Origin: Sphingobium jiangsuense
GTDB taxonomy: Bacteria > Pseudomonadota > Alphaproteobacteria > Sphingomonadales > Sphingomonadaceae
Direction: 5' to 3'
Length of the DNA stretch: 64,000 nucleotides
Assembly: GCF_014196495.1 (NCBI RefSeq)
Contig: NZ_JACIDT010000001.1
Location: forward strand, 430,542-494,541
Part shown: piece by piece, positions 32,646 to 41,389 of the stretch
How the letters are laid out: every line of letters starts with the position of its first letter
Position numbering within the stretch: the first letter of the stretch is position 1
Made by a program: the position numbers and the translations under genes
The notes under the pieces: generated by a model
What the model was told of the DNA's origin: nothing
Database searches by the model: none
What the model saw: the letters and a program-made list of their open reading frames with translations, nothing else

Positions 32646-33023
32646 TCAATGGGTTACCCGGCGCAGCGCCGTGTCCAGCTTGTCCGCGTCGAACGGCTTG
32701 ACGATCCAGCCCGTCGCCCCGGCCGACCGGGCGCGCGCCTTCTTCTCGTCGGAGCTTTCGGTCGACAGCACCAATATCGGGCAGTCGCGAAAGCGCACCT
32801 GGGAGCGCAGCGCCTCGATCAGGCCGAAGCCGTCCATGCGCGGCATGTTGATGTCGGTCACGATGACATCGATTTCCTCCGCACTGTCGGACAGCCATTC
32901 CAGCGCCGCCACGCCGTCCTCGGCCTGCGTCACCATATAGCCGCGCGATGTCAGCGCCGCCCGCAACAGGGCGCGCATGCTGGCGCTGTCATCCACCGTC
33001 AGCACATGAATGGTATCAGACAT
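32646..33023 (-). CDS. cheY: Single-domain response regulator CheY
   Basis: Diffusible chemotaxis regulator that would act on the flagellar motor or another output. 125 residues, one receiver domain. The acidic pair (D10, D11 in TVDDSASMRAL), the phospho-acceptor Asp in VTDINMPRMDG, the switch residue Ser in LVLSTES and the Lys in VKPFD are all present. The neighbours cheD and cheW confirm the role. Confidence 0.93.
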   Translation of the reverse strand: MSDTIHVLTVDDSASMRALLRAALTSRGYMVTQAEDGVAALEWLSDSAEEIDVIVTDINMPRMDGFGLIEALRSQVRFRDCPILVLSTESSDEKKARARSAGATGWIVKPFDADKLDTALRRVTH

Positions 33024-33043
33024 TTTTTCCGCTTTCCCTCACC

Positions 33044-33598
33044 TCAAAACAATTCCACTTCACCGCCGACCTGCCTGGGCCGGACGACGGGTTTCGCCGC
33101 CGGAGCGGCAGCCGCCTCGATCACCCGGCACCGCGTCCTGCCCAGCACGGGGTCGAACTCGATCCGCCGGGCCGATTCGCCCCCGGTATCCTCCCGCACC
33201 AGCGCAATCCCCTCATCCCTGAGGAAACCGCGCGCGAACAGCGCATTGGCGTCGCCGATCCGCGCCATGCCCGAATGCATGTTCGCGCCCCCGTAGACAT
33301 GCGCCTTCATCCGCGACTTTACGCCGCCACGTGTCATCATCTGGTTAATAAGCAGTTCCATCAGATAAACGCCGTAATTTCTGTCGGCTATCGTGCCGCT
33401 GCCGGGGCTGGGCTCGGCCAGCAGGAAATGGTTCATCCCCCCGACCTGCGCGACCGGATCATAAAGGCAGCAGGCGATGCAGCTGCCCAGCACGGTGGTC
33501 AGCATTTCCGGCTCACCGGTGCCGACATAGACCTGTCCCTGCATGACGGTGACGCGGCGCACCCGCCTTCCGCCCTGCACATCGGTCGTCACGAACAT
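33044..33598 (-). CDS. cheD: Chemoreceptor glutamine deamidase CheD
   Basis: Deamidates receptor Gln residues to Glu and may interact with other Che proteins. 184 residues from the ATG at 33598, two bases after the stop of cheB. The catalytic Cys40 (TVLGSCIACCLYD) and His57 (GGMNHFLL) are present, and VKSRMKAHVYGGANM is a family block. The open frame extends further upstream but only within the cheB gene. Confidence 0.93.
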   Translation of the reverse strand: MFVTTDVQGGRRVRRVTVMQGQVYVGTGEPEMLTTVLGSCIACCLYDPVAQVGGMNHFLLAEPSPGSGTIADRNYGVYLMELLINQMMTRGGVKSRMKAHVYGGANMHSGMARIGDANALFARGFLRDEGIALVREDTGGESARRIEFDPVLGRTRCRVIEAAAAPAAKPVVRPRQVGGEVELF

Positions 33599-33600
33599 GG

Positions 33601-34680
33601 TTACAGCCCCGCCACGGCCAGCGCGCGCTCGGCGATGCGGGGCAGCGGCAATATCTTTTCGGCCGCGCCCATGTCGGCCGCCGCGCGCGGCATGCCGTAG
33701 ACGGTGCTGGTCGCCTGATCCTGCGCGATGGTATGCGCGCCTGCCTGCCGCATCGCGAGCAGCCCGCGCGCGCCGTCCTGCCCCATGCCGGTCAGCAATA
33801 TGCCGACCGCCGCCGGGCCGAGCGAGCGGGCGACCGATTCGAACAGCGTGTCGATGCTGGGGCGATGACCCGAAACCGGGTCGCCCGGCTTCATCGTCGC
33901 GGTGAGGCGGCCTGCGGTGCCGACGACCGCGTGCCGGTCGTTGCCCGGCGCGACATAGACATGGCCGGGCAGCAGCGGCATGCCCGATTCGATCAGCCGC
34001 ACCGTGACCGCGCATTGCTTGTCCAGCCGGTCGGCCATCGCCGGGGCGAAGGCCGCGCTGATATGCTGGACGATGACCGTCGGCGGGCAGTTCTGCGGAA
34101 AAGACGGCAGGATATGGTGCAGCGCCTCGACCCCGCCGGTGGAGGCGCCGATCGCGATCAGCTGCGCCGGGACGCCGGTGCGCCCGGCGGAAATCCCGGC
34201 GGAGAGGGCGATCGCCTCGCGCGACACCGCCGCCGCGGCCGGGGACGGCGCCGCCGCCCGCCCGCCCGACCCGCGCCACTGGCTCGCCCGCGCGGCGGAG
34301 CGGACCATATTGGCCAGCGCGCCGCCGTCATGATCGAGCAGGTTCATGATCGACCCGTCGGGCTTGGCGTAGCAATCGACCGCGCCCAGCTCCAGCGCGC
34401 GGATCGTCGTTTCCGCGCCCTTGCGCGTGACGCCGGACACGATCACCACCGGCATCGGGCGCAGGCGCATGATCTTTTCGAGGAAGTCGAGGCCGTTCAT
34501 CCCCGGCATCTCGACATCCAGCGTCACCACGTCCGGGTTCATCTCGCGGATCATCACCCGCGCCTGCTGCGCGTCGGCGGCGGTGCCGATGACCTCCAGA
34601 TCCGGCTCGCTGCCCAGCATGCGCGACAACAGCGCCCGCATGGTCGCGGAATCATCGACGATCAGTACCCGTGTCTTCAC
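33601..34680 (-). CDS. cheB: Protein-glutamate methylesterase CheB
   Basis: Removes methyl groups from chemoreceptors when phosphorylated by CheA. 359 residues with a GTG start that overlaps the cheR stop (GTGA). Receiver domain with Asp55 (LDVEMPGMNG), linker rich in Ala/Arg/Ser (about 130-170) and an esterase domain with the complete triad Ser180 (GASTGG), His206 (IVQHISA) and Asp302 (TGMGQDG). This is the active CheB of the cluster, in contrast to the copy at 30993-32069. Confidence 0.95.
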   Translation of the reverse strand: MKTRVLIVDDSATMRALLSRMLGSEPDLEVIGTAADAQQARVMIREMNPDVVTLDVEMPGMNGLDFLEKIMRLRPMPVVIVSGVTRKGAETTIRALELGAVDCYAKPDGSIMNLLDHDGGALANMVRSAARASQWRGSGGRAAAPSPAAAAVSREAIALSAGISAGRTGVPAQLIAIGASTGGVEALHHILPSFPQNCPPTVIVQHISAAFAPAMADRLDKQCAVTVRLIESGMPLLPGHVYVAPGNDRHAVVGTAGRLTATMKPGDPVSGHRPSIDTLFESVARSLGPAAVGILLTGMGQDGARGLLAMRQAGAHTIAQDQATSTVYGMPRAAADMGAAEKILPLPRIAERALAVAGL

Positions 34681-35549
34681 GCCTGGTCCTTTCGATAGAT
34701 GGTGCTTCCCACCAATGACATCACCTGCTGGGCAGGCCCCCCGACCCGCTCGCTGTGGCCGATATAAAGATGCCCGCCGGGCAGCAGCTGGTCGGCGAAG
34801 CGGGCGACCAGCCGGTCCTTGGTCGGCTGGTCGAAATAGATCATCACGTTGCGGCAGAAGATCACGTCGAAGCCGCGCTTCATCGGCCAGGCGTTGAGCA
34901 GGTTCAGCCGCCGCACGCGGATCATCCCGCGCACGGCAGGCGCCATTTCCGTCTCGCCGTCGCGGGTGGAGGACCAGGCGCGGACCAGATCGGCGGGCAC
35001 GTCCTTCAGCGCCTCGGCCGGGTAGCGCGCGGCCTTCGCCCCGGCGACCGCATGGTCGGCCAGGTCGGTGGCGAGGATGACGGTATTGCCCTTCAGGAAC
35101 GGCTGCGCCTGCCCCTTGTCCGGCCCGAGCAGCGTCATCGCCAGCGAATAGAGCTCTTCCCCGGTGGAGCAGCCCGCCGACCACAGCCGGACCGGCTCCC
35201 CCGCCCGCGCCTTTTCCAGCAGCACCGGGCGCACATGGCGCGCCAGATGCTCGAAATGATGCGCCTCGCGATAGAAGAAGGTGTGGTTGGTGGTCAGCGC
35301 GTTGATCGCCTTGCGCAGCGCCGCCTCGTCGCCGCGGATCAGCTCGATATAGCGGGCGAAGGTCTGCCGCCCGCTTTCCCGCACCAGCGGCGCGAGGCGG
35401 GAATAGACCAGCGTCGCCTTGCCGGGCGGCAGGACGATGCCCGCTATCTCGTAGACGATGTCCCGGACGGCCTCGAAATCGGCGCGCGAATAGATTTGCG
35501 CGCTGATCCCCGGAAAGGGGGCGTAGCCGTCAGCCTCTGCCGCGATCAT
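34677..35549 (-). CDS. cheR: Chemotaxis methyltransferase CheR
   Basis: S-adenosylmethionine-dependent enzyme that methylates receptor Glu residues. 290 residues: N-terminal helical domain (about 20-90, ending NALTTNHTFFYRE) and SAM-binding domain with LWSAGCSTGEE, ILATDLADHA and DVIFCRNVMIYF. The ATG overlaps the cheA stop (ATGA). A receptor with an xWxxF tail, which such enzymes may dock to, is encoded in the same cluster. Confidence 0.95.
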   Translation of the reverse strand: MIAAEADGYAPFPGISAQIYSRADFEAVRDIVYEIAGIVLPPGKATLVYSRLAPLVRESGRQTFARYIELIRGDEAALRKAINALTTNHTFFYREAHHFEHLARHVRPVLLEKARAGEPVRLWSAGCSTGEELYSLAMTLLGPDKGQAQPFLKGNTVILATDLADHAVAGAKAARYPAEALKDVPADLVRAWSSTRDGETEMAPAVRGMIRVRRLNLLNAWPMKRGFDVIFCRNVMIYFDQPTKDRLVARFADQLLPGGHLYIGHSERVGGPAQQVMSLVGSTIYRKDQA

Positions 35550-37957
35550 GCTGCCGCCAGCGCCCCGCTTTCCGCCGTGAAGTTGTCCGCGACCAGCGCG
35601 TCGACATCCAGGATCAGCGCGACCTTGCCGTCGCCCAGGATGGTCGCCCCGGCGACGCCGCTGATCGGCTGGTAATGCGCCTCCAGGCTCTTGATGACGA
35701 ACTGGCGCTGGTCGACGATGCTGTCGACCATCAGCACCGCCTGCCCGTGGCTTTCGGTATCGACGACGATCAGCACCGCCTCGTCCGCGCTCTTCACCGC
35801 CTCGACCGCGCCGACCGCGAGGTCGAGCGGGACGATCGGCAGGAAGCGGCCGCGATTGTTCAGCACCATCAAGTTCTTGCCGACGAACTGCACATCGGCC
35901 TGTTCGGGCCGCAGGCTTTCGAGCACATGGGTGAGCGGGATCACCACGGTCTGGTCGCCCACGGTGACAATCATGCCGTCGGCGATCGCCAGCGTCAGCG
36001 GCAGCGCGAGGGTGAAGGTGCAGCCTTCGCCCGGTCGCGATTCGATCGAGATGCGGCCGCCCAGATCCTTCACATTCTGGCGCACCACGTCCATGCCGAC
36101 GCCGCGCCCGGAAATGTTCGACACCTGCTGCGCGGTCGAGAAGCCCGGCGCGAAGATCAGATGGTCGATCTCCTCATTGGAAAGCTGCGCGCCCGGCGCG
36201 ACGAGGCCGCGCTCGATCGCCTTCTTCAGCACCACCTCGCGGTTGATGCCCGCGCCGTCGTCCGAAATGGAGATGAGGATGCGGCCGCTGCGCTGCTCGG
36301 CGGAGAGGTGCAACCTGCCCTCGGCGGGCTTGCCCCGCGCGAGGCGCACGTCCGGCGTTTCGAGACCATGGTCGACCGCGTTGCGGATGAGGTGGGTCAG
36401 CGGCTCGCCGAGGCGTTCCACCACCGTCTTGTCCAGCTCGGTGCCCTCGCCGCTCATCGTCAGCTCGACGCGCTTGCCGGTGCTCGCCTCCAGCTCGCGC
36501 ACGATGCGCGGCACGCGGGAAAAGACCGAGCCGATCGGCTGGGCGCGGATCGACATCGCGCTTTCCTGAATCTCGCGCGTCAGATGATCGAGCATGCCCA
36601 TTTCGTCCATCGCCGACAGGCCGTGGCCCGCGAGGCGCTGGGCCATCATCGCCTGCGCGATCACCAGTTCGCCCACCGTGTCGATCAGCCGGTCGAGCTT
36701 GGCGAGATCGACGCGGACGGTCTGGCCGACCGCATTGACCGCGCGGGGCGCGGCCTGCGGCACCGCCGCTGCCGGAGCGGGATCGGCGGCCGGAGCGGAA
36801 GCCGGAGCCGCCTCGGCAATCGGCGCGGCCTCGACCGGCGCGCTGGCGACGGGAGCCGGAACCGGAGCTGGAGCCGGGGCGGGAACGGGCGCCGGAACGG
36901 GGGCGGCCGCCACGGGCGCCGGGGCCTCTTCCGCTTTCGCTTCCGCCGCCACGGCGACCGGCTCGACCGGCGCCAGCGCGACCGTCGCGCCGCCGAGGCC
37001 CACCGGTTCCATCGCGGCTTCGATCGCCAGTTCGCAATCGGTGCCGATGAAGTCGAAAATCTCTTCTATCTCTTCCTTCGTCGCCCGCGCGGGCAGGTGG
37101 AAGGTCCAGCCGAAATAGGCCTTTTCCGCATCCAGCGCGTCGAGCGTCGGCAGCGTGGCGGCATCGACCGCCAGGCAGCGTCCGCCCAGTTCGCCCAGCT
37201 CGCGCAGCATCAGTAGCGGTTCGCTGCCATTGGCGAGCGCGCCGTCGAGGAACCGCAGCCTGACATACCAGCCATAGGCCGCCTGCCCGTCCGCGCCAGC
37301 GGCGGCGGCAGGAGCAGCGGGAGCGGGCGCCTCGGCCTGCGCCGGGGCCTCGGCCGCAAACGCCGCGATATCGTCGCCCTGCTCCATGCGGCGCTCGACC
37401 TCGGCGGCGGCGGCTTCGATCGCCGCGGCTTCCTCGGCGTCGACCGAAAGATCGCCCATCAGTCCGTCCAGATCGAAATCCAGACCCAGTTCATCCTTTT
37501 CTTCGGCGTCGTCGTCGGGGGCATCGGCACCGTCCGCCTGCCCTTGCGGGGCCGCGTCGCCGACCGGCAGGCCCGCCGCGACGCGGGCCGCGATCTCCTC
37601 CAGTTCTGCGCTGATCGCGGCATCGTCAGGCGCCTCGCCTTCCCCGCGCGCGGCCGTCACATGGTCGGCCAGCACGTCGAACGCGCGCAGCATCAGCGCA
37701 TTGAGCCAGTCGCCCAGCGGCAGGTCGCCGTCGCGCACATAGGACAGCACCGTTTCGAACTTGTGGGTAAAGGCCTGTAGCAGCGTGAAGCTGAACGCGC
37801 CCGCGCCCCCCTTGATCGAATGGACCGACCGGAAGATGCCGTTCACCGTCTCGGCATCCGCCGTGCCGGACTGGCACGCCATCAGCCCTTCCTCCGCCTG
37901 GCTCAGCGCTTCCTCGCACTCCAGGAAGAAGATGTTCTGGATTTCCTCGTTCGTCAT
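35546..37957 (-). CDS. cheA: Chemotaxis sensor histidine kinase CheA
   Basis: Central kinase of the pathway, phosphorylating CheY and CheB. 803 residues. P1 Hpt domain with phospho-His46 in SVHSIKGGAGAF; long acidic and Ala/Pro-rich linkers (about 140-225 and 310-400, with PAPVPAPAPAP-like repeats); P3 dimerisation segment beginning QTVRVDLAKLDRLIDTVGELVI; P4 ATPase domain with HLIRNAVDHGLE, DDGAGIN and GRGVGMDVV; and a P5 CheW-like domain to the end. The spacer contains a P2-like or ferredoxin-fold region around 230-305. Confidence 0.95.
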   Translation of the reverse strand: MTNEEIQNIFFLECEEALSQAEEGLMACQSGTADAETVNGIFRSVHSIKGGAGAFSFTLLQAFTHKFETVLSYVRDGDLPLGDWLNALMLRAFDVLADHVTAARGEGEAPDDAAISAELEEIAARVAAGLPVGDAAPQGQADGADAPDDDAEEKDELGLDFDLDGLMGDLSVDAEEAAAIEAAAAEVERRMEQGDDIAAFAAEAPAQAEAPAPAAPAAAAGADGQAAYGWYVRLRFLDGALANGSEPLLMLRELGELGGRCLAVDAATLPTLDALDAEKAYFGWTFHLPARATKEEIEEIFDFIGTDCELAIEAAMEPVGLGGATVALAPVEPVAVAAEAKAEEAPAPVAAAPVPAPVPAPAPAPVPAPVASAPVEAAPIAEAAPASAPAADPAPAAAVPQAAPRAVNAVGQTVRVDLAKLDRLIDTVGELVIAQAMMAQRLAGHGLSAMDEMGMLDHLTREIQESAMSIRAQPIGSVFSRVPRIVRELEASTGKRVELTMSGEGTELDKTVVERLGEPLTHLIRNAVDHGLETPDVRLARGKPAEGRLHLSAEQRSGRILISISDDGAGINREVVLKKAIERGLVAPGAQLSNEEIDHLIFAPGFSTAQQVSNISGRGVGMDVVRQNVKDLGGRISIESRPGEGCTFTLALPLTLAIADGMIVTVGDQTVVIPLTHVLESLRPEQADVQFVGKNLMVLNNRGRFLPIVPLDLAVGAVEAVKSADEAVLIVVDTESHGQAVLMVDSIVDQRQFVIKSLEAHYQPISGVAGATILGDGKVALILDVDALVADNFTAESGALAAA

Positions 37958-37961
37958 CTCG

Positions 37962-38243
37962 TTATTCCGTTTCCTGGCCCGCCCATAGGAATGCGCCGGT
38001 CAGCCCGGCAATGCGCGCCGCCCCCAGCATCGCGGAGGACGGGTGCACCGTCATCGTCACCGACCGGGCCAGCGCGGTCTGCTGCGCGCTCAGCAGCAGT
38101 TGCAGCCCCGCCTGCCCGATGCGTTCGACATCGCGCCCCTCGACCGTCACCTGCTGCCCCGGCACCAGCGTCCGGTCGAGGTGGGAGACGAGCGCCCCCG
38201 CGGTCGTCCTGTCGATCATCGAAGGTAAGGTTATCATCGTCAT
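37962..38243 (-). CDS. STAS domain protein of the chemotaxis cluster
   Basis: A 93-residue protein forming a STAS (SpoIIAA/MlaB-like) domain: [23 protein letters not shown] is the helix-strand core. The position of the anti-sigma-antagonist phospho-Ser is occupied by Gly-Gln-Ala, so regulation by phosphorylation is unlikely. It lies between the receptor gene and cheA with small gaps of four and 18 bases. STAS proteins occur in some alternative chemotaxis clusters, but their job there is unclear. Confidence 0.83.
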   Translation of the reverse strand: MTMITLPSMIDRTTAGALVSHLDRTLVPGQQVTVEGRDVERIGQAGLQLLLSAQQTALARSVTMTVHPSSAMLGAARIAGLTGAFLWAGQETE

Positions 38244-38261
38244 CGCTGCCGCCCCCGTTGA

Positions 38262-39716
38262 TTAGAATTCCGACCAGTCGTCATCATCGACGACCATCGC
38301 GAGATTGCCCGCTCCGCGCTGCGAGGGCGCGGGAAGGGCGGCCGGCGCGACGGGTGCAGCGGACGGGCGCCGGCCCTCCGCCGCCCGCGTCCGACCGTGG
38401 CCGCCGCCGGAAGAAACGGAGGCCGGAGCCGCCGCCGGAACCGCCACGCCGTCGAGACGGAAGCGCCCGACCAGCCGCGCCAGCTCATCCGCCTGCGCGG
38501 CGAGGCTGCGCACCGCCGCCGTCGATTGCTCGACCATCGCGGCGTTCTGCTGCGTCATCTTGTCCATCTCGCCGACCGCGACATTGGCCTGCTGCAACCC
38601 GGCCGACTGGGTTTCGGCCGATTCGGAGATCGCCGCGACCAGCGAGGTGACTTCCCCCACCCGCGAGACGATGCGGTTGAGCATCGCGCCGGTTTCCGCG
38701 ACGAGGCTCACGCCCTGCTCGACCTGCTGCGCGCTGGTCATGATGAGCGAGTTGATATGCTTGGCCGCGTCGGCGCTGCGCTGGGCGAGCGCGCGGACCT
38801 CGTTGGCGACGACCGCGAAACCCTTGCCGGCATCGCCCGCGCGCGCGGCCTCGACCCCGGCATTGAGCGCCAGCAGGTTGGTCTGGAAGGCGATACCGTC
38901 GATCACGTTGATGATCTGGGTGATTTCCTGCGCCGATTGCTCGATCGCCCCCATCGCCTGCACCGTGCGCTCGACGACCAGCCCGCCCTCGCTCGCTTCC
39001 CGGTGCGCATCGCCGACCGCCTGCGCGGCGCGGCGGGCGCTTTCGGCGCTCTCCTTCACCATGCCGGTGATCTCGTTCATCGAATGGGCGGTTTCCTGAA
39101 GCGAGGCCGCCTGCTGCTCGGTGCGCAGCGAAAGGTCCTGCGTCGCCGCGCGAATCTCGCTCGCGCCGGAATGAAGGCCGCGCGTCGCCTGGGCGAGGGA
39201 GCCTACCGTGTCCGACAGGCTGCCCATCGCTTCGTTGAAATGGCGGCGCAGATGCTCATAGGCGGCGGGGAACGCCTCCCTTATGCGAAAGGCGAGATCG
39301 CCCTCGGACAGCCCGGCGAGTCCGCGATCGATGACGGCCGCGACCTCTTCCTGCTGGCGCGCGCCGTCGCGCGCGGCCCGCGCCCGGCCGCACAGGGCCG
39401 AGCCTGCGCGCGCTATCTTGCCAGCGGCGCCTTCATGGTCGAGGAACGGGACAGCGCCGTCCATATCGCCTGCGGCCATGGTTTCGAACCGGGCGCCCAG
39501 CGCCTGGTAGGGACGGCCGATTCGCGCGGCGCGAAGGGCGACTCCGCCCCCGGCGCCGACGACCCCGGCGACCGCGCATCCGATTCCCACAAGCGGCATG
39601 CCATAGGCGGCCAGCCCCGCGCCCACCGTTCCCAGCGCGGCCCAACCGCCCGCGAGCCAGGGCAGAACCGCGAATTCCCGCGACAAACCGGCCTCATTAC
39701 CCAATGCTTCATTCAT
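38262..39716 (-). CDS. Methyl-accepting chemotaxis protein with minimal membrane anchor
   Basis: Chemoreceptor of 484 residues from the ATG at 39716. The N-terminus has a hydrophobic Gly/Ala-rich stretch (about residues 15-60) that could form two helices in the membrane, but no periplasmic ligand domain. A HAMP-like region and a long helical signalling domain follow. The conserved hairpin tip is IAFQTNLLALNAGVEAARAGDAGKG. A Pro/Ala/Gly-rich tail leads to the C-terminal DWSEF, matching the xWxxF docking peptide for CheR/CheB (codons 38265-38279). It probably senses an internal or membrane signal. It is first in the che operon. Confidence 0.93.
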   Translation of the reverse strand: MNEALGNEAGLSREFAVLPWLAGGWAALGTVGAGLAAYGMPLVGIGCAVAGVVGAGGGVALRAARIGRPYQALGARFETMAAGDMDGAVPFLDHEGAAGKIARAGSALCGRARAARDGARQQEEVAAVIDRGLAGLSEGDLAFRIREAFPAAYEHLRRHFNEAMGSLSDTVGSLAQATRGLHSGASEIRAATQDLSLRTEQQAASLQETAHSMNEITGMVKESAESARRAAQAVGDAHREASEGGLVVERTVQAMGAIEQSAQEITQIINVIDGIAFQTNLLALNAGVEAARAGDAGKGFAVVANEVRALAQRSADAAKHINSLIMTSAQQVEQGVSLVAETGAMLNRIVSRVGEVTSLVAAISESAETQSAGLQQANVAVGEMDKMTQQNAAMVEQSTAAVRSLAAQADELARLVGRFRLDGVAVPAAAPASVSSGGGHGRTRAAEGRRPSAAPVAPAALPAPSQRGAGNLAMVVDDDDWSEF

Positions 39717-39955
39717 GCAAAAAACAGCTCCGGCATCAGGTCGGGCACGGTGCGATCCGGCGACGCGACCCTTCCTCAATCAATTCAACGAGGTGACGCT
39801 AGGAGAAATTGGTTAATGCACCGTATCCTTTACCGGAAAGACGAAGCATCGCGGGAAAAGCCGGTCCGCGCGGACCCGCGATGGCGCGCCAACGCATGGA
39901 ATCCACCGCATCGCAGGATGCGGCGGAGGCAGGCGGAGGCGCATCCCGCGCTTTG
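39717..39955. other. Intergenic region upstream of the chemotaxis operon
   Basis: 240 bases between otsA (downstream end) and the first chemotaxis gene, both on the minus strand. It holds a perfect palindrome GGTCCGCGCGGACC and a hairpin CCGCATC-GCAG-GATGCGG near 39910-39930, the latter a possible end signal for the trehalose operon. A clear promoter for the chemotaxis genes is not visible. Confidence 0.4.
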
Positions 39956-41389
39956 CTATTCGGCGATTTCCGGTTCCGCCCGGTCGTCCTCGCCCTCTGC
40001 TTCCGGCCGGGCCAGTTCCGCGACGAAGCGGCGCAGCCACCAGGTGACGTCCTCGCGCTGCACCCCGTCCCTCAGCGCCCGCCAGCGTTCCAGCCGCTCC
40101 TCCTTCGGCATGACGAGCGCGCGGGCGATCGCGTCGGCCACGTCCTCGGCGCTGTGCGGATTGACCAGCAGCGCCTCCTGCATCTGGCGCGCCGCCCCCG
40201 CGAAGGAGGACAGGATGAGGACGCCGGGATTGTCCGGGTCCTGCGCCGCCACATATTCCTTGGCGACGAGGTTCATACCGTCGCGCAGCGGCGTCACCAG
40301 CCCGATGCGCGCCGCGCGATAGATGCCCGCGAGCTGCGTGCGCGGATAGCCCTTGTTCACATAGCGGATCGGCACCCAGTCCACGGTCGCGAACTCGCCG
40401 TTGATATGGCCCGACAGCGCGTCGAGCTGCGTGCGGATTTCCTGATAGCTGCGCACGTCCTCGCGCGTGGGCGGCGCGATCTGGAGGAGGAACACCTTTT
40501 CCTGCATTTCGGGATAGGTGGACAGGAAGCGCTGATAGCCCAGGAACCGGTCCTGAAGCCCCTTGGAATAATCGAGCCGGTCGACGCCCAGGATCATCGC
40601 GCGGCCCTTCGCGCTTTCCTCCATCTTGCGGCAGGCGTCGAGCGCCTCCTGCCCATGCGCCATTTCGGTGAAGGCGTCGCAATCGATGCCGATCGGGCAG
40701 GCGATCGCCTTCAGGCTGCGTCCCTGATGGGTGACGATGCCGTCCGCGCCCACGTCCGCGCCGAGCTTGTGCTGCGCATAGTGGAAGAAGGAATCGAGCC
40801 AGTCCTGCGTCTGGAAGCCGACGACATCATAGGAAAAGAGCGATTCGACCAGCTCGCGATGATGCGGCAGAGACAGCAGCAGGCGGGTCGGCGGCCACGG
40901 GATATGCAGGAAGAAGCCCAGCCGGTTGCGGATGCCCCGCGCGCGCAGCTCGCGGCCGAGCGGGATCAGATGATAGTCGTGCACCCAGATCAGGTCGTCC
41001 TGATGGATCAGCGGCGTCAGCGTCTCGGCGAAACGGGTGTTGGCGCGCTGATAGCCGCCCTCGAACTCGCGCTGGAATTCGGCGAGGTCGATGCGGTCGT
41101 GGAACAGCGGCCAGAGCGTGCGGTTCGCATAGCCGTTATAATATTCGTCGATGTCCTGCGCCTCCAGGTGCATCGTCGCGGTGGTCACGCCCTCATTGCG
41201 CTGGAAGTCGATATGGCCGTTGAAATTCTCCGTCTCCTCGCCCGACCAGCCGAACCATATGCCGCTGCTTTCGCGCAGCGCGGCGGACAGGGCGACCGCC
41301 AGCCCGCCCTGATTGCCCGCCCCTTCCCCGGTGGGTGGCTGCACCCGGTTGGAAACGACGATCAGGCGTTTGGGCGGCGGGGTATTCAT
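39956..41389 (-). CDS. otsA: Alpha,alpha-trehalose-phosphate synthase (UDP-forming)
   Basis: GT20 enzyme making trehalose-6-phosphate from UDP-glucose and glucose-6-phosphate. 477 residues from the ATG at 41389, which overlaps the stop of the GH15 gene (ATGA). Signature phrases are VVSNRV, WVHDYHLIPLGRELR, FFLHIPWP, VDRLDYSKGL and LVTPLRDGMNLVAKEYVAAQ. Third and last gene of otsB-GH15-otsA. Confidence 0.95.
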   Translation of the reverse strand: MNTPPPKRLIVVSNRVQPPTGEGAGNQGGLAVALSAALRESSGIWFGWSGEETENFNGHIDFQRNEGVTTATMHLEAQDIDEYYNGYANRTLWPLFHDRIDLAEFQREFEGGYQRANTRFAETLTPLIHQDDLIWVHDYHLIPLGRELRARGIRNRLGFFLHIPWPPTRLLLSLPHHRELVESLFSYDVVGFQTQDWLDSFFHYAQHKLGADVGADGIVTHQGRSLKAIACPIGIDCDAFTEMAHGQEALDACRKMEESAKGRAMILGVDRLDYSKGLQDRFLGYQRFLSTYPEMQEKVFLLQIAPPTREDVRSYQEIRTQLDALSGHINGEFATVDWVPIRYVNKGYPRTQLAGIYRAARIGLVTPLRDGMNLVAKEYVAAQDPDNPGVLILSSFAGAARQMQEALLVNPHSAEDVADAIARALVMPKEERLERWRALRDGVQREDVTWWLRRFVAELARPEAEGEDDRAEPEIAE

